DNA of 64,000 bases from Gambelia wislizenii (lineage: Eukaryota > Chordata > Lepidosauria > Squamata > Crotaphytidae). Position numbers and translations under genes: made by a program. Shown here one piece after another: positions 30,086 to 42,400 of the stretch; within the stretch, counting starts at the first letter, position 1, and each line of letters starts with the position of its first letter. Under the pieces are notes generated by a model. It was not told where the DNA came from, did no database searches, and saw only the letters and a list, made by a program, of their open reading frames with translations. The DNA lies in contig JAUMIR010000003.1 in NCBI GenBank assembly GCA_030847615.1, forward strand, positions 282,094,265 through 282,158,264. Reading direction: 5' to 3'.

Positions 30086-30673
30086 GGAGATTATCACACA
30101 GGAACGAAAAACGCATTCCTGTCCCACAATCTCCACTCCCACCTCTGTCCTGCCAGAATCACCTTTCCCACCGCACTTACCTTGTCTCACATTGACAGGA
30201 CAGCCCAGGAGTGAAAGGAGCTCTAATGGGGCTCCATTCACTTCCTGGATCAAAATCCCACGGATTCTTGCAAGAAGATGCAAGCATGGGAAATTCAAAA
30301 ATAAAAATAAAAATAACCAAAAAAAGGGATGGCAAGCACAAAAACACACTTTAAAATTAACAAGTAACCTGGGGAGGGTCATAAAAAGTGTGTCACTTAC
30401 CTGGATGTCCTGATCTCACCTGGAAGTGTTCTGGTGGGGACCTTCCATTGACGCTGGGATCTCACCAGCATAATGGGACACCTTGTTGCATGCAGGAACA
30501 TCCATGACAGAAACAGAATGGGGGGATCTATTGATGGCTTCTTCTGTCAATAAAAAGCAGCACTGGCAGAATGGGTGCATAACGAGGGGGGGATGGTGTT
30601 GTCTGGTAAGGGAACCCTTTTGCGATCTCCTGGCATTGCTGTAACACCACTTTTGATGTGTCTGATAATCTCC
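30086..30673 (-). mobile_element. Non-autonomous TIR element, group A, full length
   Basis: The left end GGAGATTATCACACAGGA and right end GTGTCTGATAATCTCC are inverted, flanked by TAA at 30083-30085 and 30674-30676. Length 588 bp. On the minus strand it keeps both donor-like sites (TGTCACTTACCTGGATG and CGCACTTACCTTGTC in plus-strand view) and the acceptor-like CTGGATCAAAATCCC. It is about collinear with 1757-2379, with less change than the 54760 copy. Confidence 0.88.
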
Positions 30674-30760
30674 TAAGAGAATAAATGTTTACTAGTGATA
30701 GACCAGTAATAATTTATAGAATTCAGATTATTTTGCAAAACAATTCAAAGAAGAGTGAGT

Positions 30761-30960
30761 TTGTTGTTTGCCTGACCAATGGCCACCCTATCCTAGGGTT
30801 TTCTTGGCAAGATGAGAGTTTTGTCATTGGCTTGCTCTAAGGCTGAGAGAATGTGATTTGCCCAGGGTCATCCAGTGGGTTTCCATGGCTGAGTGGCTAT
30901 TCAAACCCTTATTTCCCAGAATCTAGTCCAAAACTGAAACCACTATGCCACTGACTCCTT
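30761..30960 (-). repeat. tRNA-derived SINE
   Basis: Minus-strand copy: GTTGTTTGCCTGACCAATGG, then GGTTTTCTTGGCAAGATGAG, then GCCCAGGGTCATCCAGTGGG, a CAAACCC B-box region, then AAACCACTATGCC at the head. Same family as 27451. Confidence 0.75.
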
Positions 30961-31533
30961 AAAGAGTCCTAACTGAAAATTGGGAAGGGGAAAAACACAT
31001 TTGGACCCAGAATGCAGTAATATCTTTATCATGTGCTAGGAGGTCTGGTTCCTAGGTCCATTCTACCCTCTTATTTTCCAAATTTAGCAAGTTGGAAGGA
31101 GTAGCTATGGGGAAGACAACTGGGAAACTCCTTGGTATCATGTCAAGCCCTGGATGGAACAATATCTAAAGCTTTAAGCTTGGCTACATTAATTGTCAGA
31201 AGTGCTCCTCTGGCATCTCTTGAAGGCAGGAAGCAGAACTTGGAAGTAATGAATTGCAGCTAACATAGCTACCTGTAACTCATTTCTTTTGGGGACAAGG
31301 GGGGGGGGGTCAGTGAAGTTACCTTTTGAAAATAAAACACAAATAAGAGTGAAATTATTTTATTGGTTTAATAAGTGTTGGCTTCTAGTTACTTTCAAGA
31401 TAAGGACATTTTTGGAGTCATTTTCACAGGTCTTTTTCACATTTTATACCTTTCTCTTACCAATCTTAACGTGTTTTTTTAATGTCTAAAAACATGCTTG
31501 CCATACACCAGCGTTCTTGGGATAGTTAACAAA
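30961..31533. other. Unassigned DNA
   Basis: A G homopolymer lies at about 31299-31309; otherwise nothing recognised. Confidence 0.4.
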
Positions 31534-32066
31534 GGGCTTGTCTACACTGGCAGGAAACCCTACACTTACAATGTAGCCATGATGGATTTATTTGATCTGC
31601 AGTGGCCCCTTAAATGCCATATGCACCAGGCTTGTCTGATTGTAGATCAGAGTATCCTGCCACACTGTAATTCATGTTGGAGCAGAAGGGTGGTCCTACA
31701 TTGATCACATGTCTTATATACATGTATCATATTTGGGAAGGATTGTTTTAACTCCAGAAAATATGTACATCATCATGTGTCATGTGTGCCACGAATATGA
31801 GGTGAGTATGGGATTTTTTTTGCACATGTAGGACTTTTTCGGAGAATGTAAAAATAACGGAAGCAGCGTCGCCAGGTTGTGATCGTGAGTAAAATATGAC
31901 GGTAGAAAGCAAAAATATCATGTTCAAATATCCCAGCCGTACTGCAACAGTACCGCTGGGAAGGAGCGTTGTACAAAACTGACGCCCCCTAGCGCTGCAG
32001 CGTCGCAACCTGGCGACGCTGCTTCCGTTATTTTTACATTGTCTGAAAAAGTCCATAGACAAGCCC
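31534..32066 (+). mobile_element. TIR-B element carrying a foldback insertion
   Basis: GGGCTTGTCTACACTGG at 31534 and TAGACAAGCCC ending at 32066 are inverted ends with AAA on both sides (31531-31533, 32067-32069). Without the inserted FB element the host is about 309 bp, shorter than other TIR-B copies, and its interior is only weakly related. Non-coding. Confidence 0.8.
31831..32054. mobile_element. Foldback element (FB family), imperfect copy
   Basis: The ends are GGACTTTTTCGGAG and CTGAAAAAGTCC. The right arm matches the 14971 element closely (GTACTGCAACAGTACCGCTGG, CAGCGTCGCAACCTGGCGAC). The left arm departs from symmetry after GCGTCGCCAGGTTG and holds about 60 bp of unrelated AT-rich sequence. 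It sits 12 bp inside the end of a TIR-B element, with flanks GTA and ATA. This copy shows how the palindrome erodes. Confidence 0.8.
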
Positions 32067-32069
32067 AAA

Positions 32070-33343
32070 GTATATACTGAAAATATAAGAAAGTCTTTGG
32101 AAGAGGCTGGAGAGAAACAAAAAATCTCCAAATCTGTTAAGTGAGATGCTGATTTGTCCCTCAGTTCTAAACTTCTATGTGCATTACATGTGGCCATCAA
32201 ATCAAACTAATATTTCTAAATCTGATTCCAAATGTACTTAAGCAACCTAAAAAGTGCCCCCCCCAAACCACTGGCCTTCACTATCATTTTTACTAACCTA
32301 CACTGTCAATAGTTTGTAATTAACTGGAAATGTACAGCTCAGCTATTGCTTAATGAAGGGGTTAGTGCCAATGTCACTGAGACAAACTTTAAGATTTTAC
32401 AGGACAATTACATTCCTTTTATTAGAAAAGTCTACTCTACTTGAACAAAAATTATAACTACTACTCTCCTTCAAAGTATTGACACCTCACTCCAAAGTTC
32501 AGTCTTCTTCACCTGTATGAAGGTAACGTCAAATCCTTGGCCTTTTCCATTAGTTTTCTGTACAGGGTGAAAATAGTAAATGAGAGGCCATATCAGAACA
32601 CTCCTCAGCCTTACCACTTTGGCGGGCTTGGGGGGGGGGAACTAGAAGACAAATAGAGTTACAACTTAGCCTTTTCTTAATAGGAAAACTTCTGCTGTGG
32701 CAATAATTAACTAATAGATTTGATAACAATAAAAACATTGGACTTTTGCAATGTTTGTACTGGAAAGAAAGACAGTAGGTCACAGCCCATGGCCTAGAAA
32801 TGAGCCACTGAGTCATTAGAACTCTTGGGACACTGGTTTGGACCACTGGGTTTTTCACAAGCTATTCTGAACATCACGTGAAAGGCTATAAGGTGCTGAA
32901 GACCTGTGTGCTAAGTGTAGCCCTTTATTCCTAAGCTATCCTGTTGCCTTCAGGTGTGGTAGCGAGTGCTTCAAAACCACCATTGGTTTTGAAGATTCAA
33001 TTGCCAGTCCAGTTCTTTTTGTACAGGGAATGGGAGGCAACACCATCTTATTCTTTTACCTCACACAGCAGAATGTCTAATGGCCCTCTGGGCCAACCAA
33101 AAAAAGATGTCATATGGATGCAACTACTCCAGCTGATTTTGCTGCTCCAGAAGCAATTGTCATATTCATGGAGATTAGCACCATCAAGGCCACTAGTTAA
33201 GAGATGATCATATTTAATCTTCAGAATCACAGGCAGAATGTGCCTCTATATTGATTGATAGGGAATACAAAATGGAGGATGTAGTTGCACTTATGCCTTG
33301 CTGGCAGGCTCCCCATAAGCAAATGGTTGGCCACCATGCAAAT
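32070..33343. other. Unassigned DNA
   Basis: No recognisable gene. A short G-run lies near 32631-32638. Confidence 0.4.
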
Positions 33344-34059
33344 AGAATTTTGGACTGGAGGCGGAGGAGCCAAGCTTCAATGGCGTAGGAAGAAATTCCC
33401 AAGATGGGTGCTCAAGGTAATGGAATTAAATGAATAATTTCCCCTCACAAAGGCACGAGGAAAGCTTTGAGGGAAGATTTATGGTTGTGAATCACTAAGG
33501 AATGTTAATGGAAGAGAAAACTGCAGCTCAAAGAAGCCTAAAGTAAACAAATAATTACTTTCGGTTTTGCCCGATATTGGAGCTGCCTAACTAAAAAGAA
33601 CATTTTGCTAATAAATCACTAAGGTTGGAGGAAGCAGCGAACAATTGTAGGCAAATGAAAAGGATGATTTAACAGGAGAAGGAATAATTGATCTAACTGG
33701 AGAATAAGTGGAAAGATTTTAAAAAATAATAAGTGATGGAGGAAGGAGGGACCATACACATGGGGAGGAATGAAAGTTTGGAGGGTTTTGATTTTCTTAT
33801 GTCTAAAAAAAGAAGAAATATTGCAGGAAAAAAATTGCTTGAGGCCACAAACATTAGATAAGCCATCAGATAGATCTCATAAGAGATTAGAAAAAATATC
33901 TCCAGAAGTACAGAACAACAAGGGTGAACCAGAAGGGCTAAGTATGGAAAATAAACAAGCCCCCAAAAGAGTGGTCCTTCAAGTGCCTCTGCCCTAGATC
34001 CTCTACCCCGAAGGGGGAGGGAAAGAAGGGGAGAAAGCACAGAGGATATTAAAACTCAT

Positions 34060-34803
34060 ATGGATCCTCTCTTTACAAAAATGATGACAGAATTTAGAGA
34101 AGACAAAAAGAGAATGTTTTCAGAGTTTGCAAGTATAAGAGAAGAAATGCAGAAGGAGAGGAAAAGATCTGAAGAAAGATTTGTGGAAATGAGTACAAAA
34201 ATACAAGGAATACAAGGAGATATTCTTAATATAGTAAAAGAGAACAAAGAAATAATTAAAACCCAAACACTTCAAAGCAGTCAGATCCAGGACAATATAA
34301 AGAAAATCACAGATATGGGGGGGGAAATGATATACAAGCAAGATTATCAACGCAGGAATAACTTTAGAATAAGGTTCCTGCCAGAATCTGTGGGGAAAGA
34401 TCAAGGATCTAATCTGAAATCTGAAGTGTTGAAATGGCTACAGCAAGTGACCCCAACTGTGAAATGGAGGGATGAGGACATTGAGCGGATCCATAGAGAA
34501 CTGACAGGAAGGAGAAGTATTTTGCCAAGAGATGTTATTGTTAGAGTTATTAATTACAATAACAAGGAGGAATTGATGAGAACAGTCAGGAAACATCCAG
34601 AGAGACTGAAGTATGGAGATGTAAGGGTGGAAGTATATAATGACTACTGTCCACAAACAGTAATTTGGAGAAAATCGATGAAGCCTTGTATTGCTACTCT
34701 TTTGAAAGCTGGTATAAAATATGCTTGGGGATACCCAGTGTTTTTGAAATTTGAATGGGCAGGAAAAAGATATAGAATGGAAACTCCAGAAGAAGGACTA
34801 TGA
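34060..34803 (+). CDS. LINE-1 ORF1 protein, second family
   Basis: A 247-residue open frame. Residues 1-90 are charged and heptad-like (FREDKKRMFSEFASIREEM, IVKENKEIIKTQTLQSSQI). Residues about 95-180 hold the RRM-like part (NNFRIRFLPESVG, ERIHRELTGR, LPRDVIVRVINYNNKEELM). Residues 180-247 are the C-terminal domain (MKPCIATLLKAGIKYAWGYP, FEWAGKRYRMETPEEGL). It would bind L1 RNA. Upstream sequence from 33737 looks like a decayed N-terminal coding stretch in another frame, so the natural start may have been farther 5'. It is open but sits in a dead element. Confidence 0.75.
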   Translation: MDPLFTKMMTEFREDKKRMFSEFASIREEMQKERKRSEERFVEMSTKIQGIQGDILNIVKENKEIIKTQTLQSSQIQDNIKKITDMGGEMIYKQDYQRRNNFRIRFLPESVGKDQGSNLKSEVLKWLQQVTPTVKWRDEDIERIHRELTGRRSILPRDVIVRVINYNNKEELMRTVRKHPERLKYGDVRVEVYNDYCPQTVIWRKSMKPCIATLLKAGIKYAWGYPVFLKFEWAGKRYRMETPEEGL

Positions 34804-35205
34804 TCATTGGAGGAGTTGGGAGTACATAAGAAGGAGTATGGAGCTGATGGAGGAGTAGACAGTGGAGGAGGAAAAGTTTAGACAGATGAAGAAAGCAGAA
34901 GAAAGAAGAAGAAGAAAATACAGGGGAAAAAAGAGGGAAAATGTTTTTATTTTTTATTTTTATGAGCACTCGGGGGGAGGGAGTTGTTCTGGGCCACTGG
35001 ATGATCTCTTCACCACTCCTCACCTGGAAGACCTGGGGGATCATGAGCAAGGCAGTTTGCCTTGGGAAGACAAGGTGGGGAGGTAAAGAAGGGAAAGGAG
35101 GGAGGGGGGAAGGGAATGGGGAAGAAATGGGAAGGGGTGGGTATGGGGAAGGGAGGTCAATTTTTGGAGCCAGAAGATCTTATAGAAAATGTAATAAGGA
35201 ATCTA
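34804..35205 (+). other. LINE-1 inter-ORF spacer, purine-rich
   Basis: About 400 bp between ORF1 and ORF2, rich in GAA and GGA and with a G/A-only stretch at about 35070-35160. It is open in the ORF2 frame back to 35062, but the homologous ORF2 start is the ATG at 35206. Confidence 0.6.
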
Positions 35206-38200
35206 ATGGTTAATAAATTAAAGATACCAACCTTAAATGTTCATGGCCTTGGCACGGTAATAAAACGAAAAAGGATTGAAGCACTATTGAAGAAGGATCA
35301 AGCGGATATAATATTTTTGCAAGAGACACATCAAAAAAGGGAAGGAGTAAATGAATTGAAATTGAATTGGGTAAGAGTTTATGAAAAAGCATATGGGAAT
35401 TCAAAAGCTAGAGGGGTAGCAATATTAATAGCAAACAAATGTAATTTTGTCATTAAAAAGGTGAAAAAAGATGAAAATGGTAGATATATTATAATGCAAG
35501 GTGAAATGGGAGAAGATAAATATGTTCTAATGAATGTATATGCTCCAAATGAAAAACAAGAGGAATTTTATGAGAAAGTATTTAAAGAAATGGAGAATAT
35601 GCAAGAACAAAATATTGTTGAAGCAGGAGATTTTAATATGCAAATGGAAAGAATAAAAGACAAATCAAATTATTCATTAAGGGATAAATATGATAATATT
35701 ACAAATTTAAATAAAATAATAAAAAGAAAGGGGTTGAAAGATGTGTGGAGATTGGTAAAGAGAGATGAAAGAAAATATACATACTTTTCAATGGTACATA
35801 AGAGTTATTCAAGAATTGATTATATTTTTGTATCAAAAAAATTAATTGATAAAGTCATAAATTCAGAGAGAAAATATAAAAGTAACAGAACATGCCTTGG
35901 TCAATGTGGAGATTATAATGAAGAGAGATTATGAACAGGTGAAAAGGTGGAGGTTGAATACAAAGATTTTAAATTATAGAGAAATAGTAGAAAAAATTGA
36001 GCATGAATGGCTAGAATTGTGGGAATTAAATGATAAAGAAGTATCAAAAGGAATTTTGTGGGATACTATGAAAGCTGTGACAAGGGGGATATGCATAAAA
36101 GAAACCTTTAACTTTAAAAAAAGGCAAGAAGAAAGAAAAGGGAAATTAGAAAGGGAAATAGAATTATTGGAAAATAAATATATATTAAACAAGGAAAAAC
36201 AAACTTATATTGAGTTACGAGCAAAGAGGGAGGAATTGGATAAAATGGAAGTAGATGAAGTACAAGAAAAATTAATTTATTTAAGAAGTGAGTACTTTGA
36301 ATTTAGTAATAAAAATTCAAAAATGTTGGCTAGATCCACACAGAAGAAGAAAATGGAAAATATGATAAATGGGATTAGAGATAAAACAGGTAAAATGTGT
36401 AGAACAATGAAGGAAAACCTAACAATTTTGAGGAGTTTTTGAGACCTTCCCGAGGCCCTGTGGATGCCTCCCCAGCCCTCCCCCCTCCCCCCAAGGCCTT
36501 TGTGGGCCCTCTGGAGGGTCTCTGGAGGCCCCGCGGAGGCCTTCCCAGTCCTCCCCCTCCCCCCAAGGCCTTCGCGGTGCCTCCGGAGGGTCTCTGGAGG
36601 CCCCGTGCAGGCCTCCCCGGTCCTCCCCCTCCCTCCCAAGGCCTTTGCGGGCCCTCCGAAGGGTCTCCGGAGGCCCCGCGAAGGACTTCCCAGTCCTCCC
36701 CCTCCCCCCCAAGGCCTTCGTGGGGCCTCTGGAGGGTCTCCGGAGGCCCCGCGAAGGCCTTCCTGGTCCTCCCCCTCCCCCCCAAGGCCTTCATGGGGCC
36801 TCCAGAGGGTCTCCAGAGGCCCTACAGAGGCCTCCCCAGTCCTCCCCCTCCCTCCCAAGGCCTTCCCAGGGCCTCCAGAGGGTCTCTGAAGGCCCCGTGG
36901 AGGCCTCCCCGGCCCTCCCAAGGCCTTCGCAGGGCCTCTGGAGGGTCTCCGAAGGCCCCGTGGAGGCCTCCCCGGCCCTCCCCACTCCCTCCCAGAGCTT
37001 TCATGGGGCCTCTGGAGGCCCCATGTTGCGGTATTGGGGGGCCCCGGGGGGGGCTCCAAAAACTGCAAATAATCAAAACTGTGAATGCCAAGTTCGCGAA
37101 TGTGGAGGGACAAATGTAATTGGCAAAAACAAAAGTAAAAGCAGGGATATTAGCATTAGATATATTTAAAGCATTTGACTGTGTGCAATGGCCAACATTA
37201 AAAATAATATTGAAAGAATTCGGAATGGGGAAGAGGTTTAGAGGATTAATAGATCAATTGTATTCTCATAACAGCTATAGTGATGGTTAATGATGGAATA
37301 ACAAGAGAAATAAAAATAACGAGAGGAACAAGACAAGGTTGCCCACTTTCTCCAATATTGTTTGCAATGGTAATAGAAATTCTAGCAAATGTGATAAGAA
37401 ATGATAATAGTATAGAAGAAATTGGAGTAGAAACAAAACATAAGATAAGCTTGTTTGCTGATGATACATTGCTAACAATTAAGGAACTGATTAACGAATA
37501 GAAAACATTAAAGAACATTTAAAATTATTTGGGGAGATGACAGGCTTACAGGTTAATTCGAACAAATCAGATATGATGTTGTTTAACTATACTAAGGAAG
37601 AAGAAAATATATTTGTAAAAGAGAAAAAATTAGAAGATTAAAAAGTAATATTAAGTATTTAGGAATAAATATTACAAAAGATTTAAAAGAACTAGAAGAG
37701 AAAAATATTATGGTACTAAGGAAAGAAATGGAAAGGAAGTTGGAAGAATATAAAAATATTCAATTATCATGGTTTGGAAGAGTAGCTTTAGTTAAAATGA
37801 AAATATTACCTAAACTAAATGTTTTGTTTAGAATGTTACCAATAAAAGTATCAGAAGTAGAACTGAAAAAAAATGCAAAATATGTTGAATAAATATTGTA
37901 ATGGAGGGAAAAGGACAAGATTAAATAAATTATTTTGGTATATATCACAGAAGAAGGGAGGACTTGGTCTTCCCCAAATAAAAGGATATTATGAAGCTAA
38001 TCAATTGAGATATGTTATAGAAGGAATTGTAGGACAGGGGGATTTAGAATGGTTAGAGATAGAAACAGGGAGAATAGAAAAGAAAATATGGAACATATTT
38101 TTTGATAATTTTACAAAAAAGGAAATTAAAGGAATTGAGAACCCATTTCTGCAAAATATATGGGAAATATGGTATAAATATAAAAGAGAATTTTTACCTA

Positions 38201-39242
38201 TTGATTCAGTATTAACACCGGTTATAATGGGGGAAAAAATTCCCAAATAATTTGAAGGAAAAAATGGGGAAGGAATTAAAGAAAAGAGGACTAGATAAAA
38301 TAGAGGGATGGATAGGATGGATGAATGAGAAAGGGAGTATAAGAGAGAAATTATGTGGAATGAAAATTTCATGGTTTAATTGCATACAGTTAGAACAATG
38401 GATTAAAAATTGGAAAAAGAATCATAAAGAAACAAGGGAATTTACAAAATTTGAAAAGTTGGTGAAAAAAGGTGAAAAGAGGGATGATAATGAAAGTATG
38501 AAAGGTATTACAAGTGAATTATATAAAATATTGATAAAAAATAAGGAAAAAAAGACAAAGGGGAATATTTAAGGATAATATGGGAGGAAGATTTGAAACA
38601 AAAAATTGGAGATCATGAATGGGATAAAATATGGAAACAAAGACATTTAAAAATATGTCGATACAGATAAAAGAAAATTATTATAAAATAATATGGAGAT
38701 GGTATTTGACACCAGCAAGATTGCATAATATAGACAAGAATAACTCTAAATATTGTTGGAGAGGTTGTCAAGAAATAGGTACATATATGCATATGTAGTG
38801 GAATTGTAAATTTGTACAGCAGTTTTGGGAAATGGTTTTTATAGAAATAGAGAATATTCTGAATAGAAATATAGAAAGGAAACCGAGCATAGCATTGATG
38901 TCAATTTATAATGGAGAGAATGGGGACCAAGCAGAAAAGGATTTAATAACAAATTAATTAACGGCAGCAAGATTAATTATAATAAGACATTGGAAAATGC
39001 AAATAAATGTACAAGTGGAGAAGTGGTATAAAGAAGTTTGGAAGATGGCAATAAATGATAAGTTAACATGTAGAATTAAAGTAAGAAGAGGAAGTTGGAA
39101 AGAAAGTGACTTTGATAAAATTTGGAAAGTATTTGTTAAAAAAGTATTACAGACAAAAGATGGGAGGTTACCTCCACGAGAAGAAATGAGATTCTGGAAA
39201 GACTGGGTAAGGGATAATGACTCCGGTGAAGGGGAGCACTGA
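35206..39242 (+). pseudogene. LINE-1 ORF2, broken and partly replaced
   Basis: Starts MVNKLKIPTLNVHGLG. Endonuclease motifs LQETH and NVYAPNE are present. The first frame ends with a frameshift near 35890, exactly where the SDH motif should be; the next frame reads HALVNVEIIMKRDYEQVKRW. Coding similarity stops at about 36440 (RTMKENLTILRSF). After a GC-rich minisatellite it resumes at about 37135 with ILALDIFKAFDCVQWP, GTRQGCPLSPILF and FADDTLL, followed by several stops. The C-terminal knuckle region near 38750 reads KYCWRGCQEIGTYMHM with a TAG where a Trp is usual. About 200 codons of the RT core (including the expected PGPDG and YRPISL motifs) are missing. Confidence 0.85.
36441..37060. 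repeat. GC-rich minisatellite, about 73-bp period
   Basis: AAGGCC anchors fall at 36493, 36565, 36638, 36711, 36784 and 36857, giving spacings of 72, 73, 73, 73 and 73 bp. A shorter unit (63 bp) follows, and at least one more. The repeat is mostly C/G with recurring GGAGGGTCTC, GGAGGCCCCG and CCTCCCCCTCCC blocks. Because 73 is not a multiple of three and stops are rare in such sequence, long frames appear on both strands. They are artefacts. The right edge (37060-37120) carries GTTCGCGAATGTGGAGGG, which resembles a Tigger-like element end. Confidence 0.9.
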
Positions 39243-39451
39243 GGCGGGGGGGGGGGTAGGGGAATTAATATTTTTGAATAGAATTATAGTAAAGAATCTA
39301 TGTTAATTTTCGAAATAAGTTAATAGAAAAATTGCAATGTTTATAGTAATTTTATGTGTTATACAATACTAACTAAGTATTGATTGGATAATATAATGTA
39401 TGATTATAAAATTAATAAAAATATATTTTAAAAAAAGAATCTTGGACTGGA

Positions 39452-42400
39452 TAGGTCTTGGGTCTGGTGCAACAGTGCTGTTCTTACAGCCTTATATAAA
39501 GGCATTTAACCCCAGAAATAGTAAAAAGAGACCCTAGCATGGGTACTAATAAGAACAACTCACCTTTGTAATATCCAGAAGTTAATTCAGCCACCATGGG
39601 ACTGCTGGTGCTGAGGCAACTGTCTTATTTTTATATACAGCAGTAACTCCCCACGACAGGCTTGCAACAGGTAAAGTGTTCCAGGGAAAGACTTACCAAC
39701 TTGCCCTATTTGCCATGGGCAGAACATTACATCAGTGTAAACCATCACATAATTCAGTGTGTCTTCTGTGGCAGGATCACAGTATAGGAGTTCCTCAAGG
39801 CCTTCTCATGTAGGACCTAGTAGGGACCAGACCATGCAGAGAAAGCCTTTGTATGAACAATTCTCAAATGTGAATCCCATGATGGCACCAACAAAGTCTC
39901 AAGCCCTATTTTCTTGGCCTACACACTGACCAAGAGGGGAGATTATTTAGGACTGGGAATACAGTTGTTGAACTGTACATTGGCCCTATTCAGCATAGGG
40001 AGGTGGGAGGTGGTGGGAGCTGCTGCCCAACAACATTTGAAGTGTCTTATATTCCCCATCCCTGATATAAGAATCCCACAACTTGGAAGCAGATTCTTTG
40101 TGTTTCCAACACATGCACCTGAGGAAATGTAAACTAGCTCACCATCACATTTTGTACCAATGATTTACTTCTTGATGCATGTGACTCATTCATATGACTG
40201 AATTTTGTGCTAGCAGAGGTTGACAATAAGAAAAAGCATGCTGGATTCATTTGGTCATTTGACCTTATCCTATAATTAACACAAGTGTTCCTCTGACTGT
40301 GGGCAGCAGTGAACCTACACTGTTGGTCTTTCCATTTATTCTTTTTCTCTCTTCTTTAGAAACTAAGTCAAAGGTGGCCATATTTCCAGTCAAGATCTGG
40401 CAATCGAACTAGGCAGCTGTTCAGAAACTTCCAAAAGCGCAACAAATGGAACTGATGGAGTTAATGGGCTTGGCCTTATGACAGTGACTCATGCTGAGCC
40501 ACAGCCACTTAGGGGAAACAATCCCAGCCTTTTAGTAGACTTTTGTCTCAGTGGGAAGGGCTTGCAAGGCTATCTCTGTTGAGTTTGGTGTCTGTGCTGA
40601 GAATAAGACATTGTAGAGATGAGTTGCACCTTTTAGCTCTGTGAGTCTCAGTTTGCAGGAAGGGTGTCTGAGGATTTTTCCACCCATCTGCATGAGTGCA
40701 GCAATCAGAAATTCAAACAGGAGCAGCTGCTGAGTACTTAAAATAACAGGAGAGCCATTCATATCTTCCTTGAGATAGTCAAGTCAACACAAGCTGGATG
40801 TTTGGAACATGAAGCCAGCTTTAAAAAATGTGGCTTAGGAATGGGAGGATGAGCGCTTCTTCCAGTAAGTCAAGTTCAGCAAAGGTGAGCTGGCTTACTT
40901 TTAGATCCATGATGAATGCTGTGATTTACTTGCAAACCAGGGGATTTCAGAGTTGCAGTTAAGGAAGCCAACATTTAAAATTTTCCCTTTCCCACAGAAT
41001 CACCTAAATGCTGCCCCTTGCCACTCTTCAGTACAACTGGTGGTAGGGATCAGTCTCATTCTTTTGAGAGTTTGTGGCTTTGCTTATTTGTAGTGCTTTG
41101 TTACACCAGCTTTCCAAGAAGACAACCCACACTTTCGCCAATAGGAAATAAAAGAATATCAAGAATAATTGAAATGAGTACAGGGAGACTACAGCCTCCC
41201 ATTAATTTACTTTAAGCTGGAGCTACTTTCTCCTTCAGAGCCCAATTAGATTTTCTTTTTCATCTTCCTTTTCCTAATCTGCAAGGCAAATCTGCAAATG
41301 TAGGCAGATTTTATATTGGTAAACTGGATGCTATATAGACATTTTTCTGAAGATTAACTAGATAAAACATTCTTAAAAAAAAAAAAAGACAATTCCCTAT
41401 GGGTGTTGAATGCAACTTGCACCTTTCCACCCTTGTTGCAATTGTGATCGATGGTAATGTCATGGACATTACAGGGGTTTAACTCTGATGCTCATGTCAT
41501 GTTGGATGCCAACATGGTCTATTGCACTGGCAACCAGCTGAGCCCTGAGATACTTAGCCACCCTACTCCTTCCATCAGGGCTGTCAATTTAATGCTGTCA
41601 TAATTGCAGAATTGCAAAGAGGACAACTGCAACATTTGCCCATATATCTAATCACTCTCTCTCACACACACACATACAGAAGCCCCATGTGTAAGAGCCA
41701 CAAGTTAATATTCAGCAGAGAAGTCATGGCAGCCTGACTTTTTTATTCACCAGGAAAAACAATCCCTATTGGCAGTTGAATAGACAGTCCCTCAGGGGAC
41801 CAATTATTCTATTTTGTGCTGTACAAACTGCAGTAGCGGGCTGCCAGCTCTCATGGGAGCAACTCCATTGGGCTCCACTAACAGAGGCCAGCCTGATACT
41901 CAAGACACAAGTTGTTCCTCATGTCAAAACTGCTGCTAATGACACAATTAACTAGCTGGGGACTACTGAGAAGCTCTTAATTAGGTAAACACTGCTCTGT
42001 GAGAAATGATTACCCGCATTGAAGCATCCTGGTGCATGTCAGTTTGTCAGAAGGTGAAGCCTCAGCGTGGAAATAAAGTTCTCTCCTTCAAGGTTGGATT
42101 AAGGGGCTAAAGCCCCAACCATGCTGACAAATCTCCCCGCACCACTATCAACACAAAACTAAGCTTGCTGCAAACAAGCAGAGTCCTGTCTCACTGGGGC
42201 ATTGCTGAGGTAATTTCTATCTTTCATTAGGCAACAACCTCAAGGAGAGAAGAGTCTCAGCTGTAGTTCTATGTGTTGAGTCAGTCTAGACAAGAGCCTA
42301 TAAAGAAGATTCTGCTGCCTGTTTTGAGGGAAGACCCATTCTCGCCTATGCAGGCCTGGCCCTTACATGAAATGGAGGGAATCTCCCAGATGGAGTAGAA

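Larger units (their letters stand above)
33360..39435 (+). mobile_element. Older LINE-1, full span, broken
   Basis: Bounded by a 16-bp TSD with one mismatch: AGAATTTTGGACTGGA at 33344-33359 and AGAATCTTGGACTGGA at 39436-39451. It starts GGCGGAGGAGCCAAGC, a typical L1 5' end. Then come a leader of about 0.7 kb, ORF1, a purine-rich spacer, a broken ORF2, and a 3' UTR with a G-run at about 39243-39253 and an A-rich end. It is a different family from the 5874 element. Its ORF2 core is replaced by a GC-rich minisatellite. Confidence 0.88.

Noticed and set aside
36277..37169. Long Pro/Gly/Arg-rich open frames on both strands (up to 278 codons)
   Set aside because: They follow the 73-bp GC-rich minisatellite, whose period rotates through all frames and lacks stops. 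No domain is visible.
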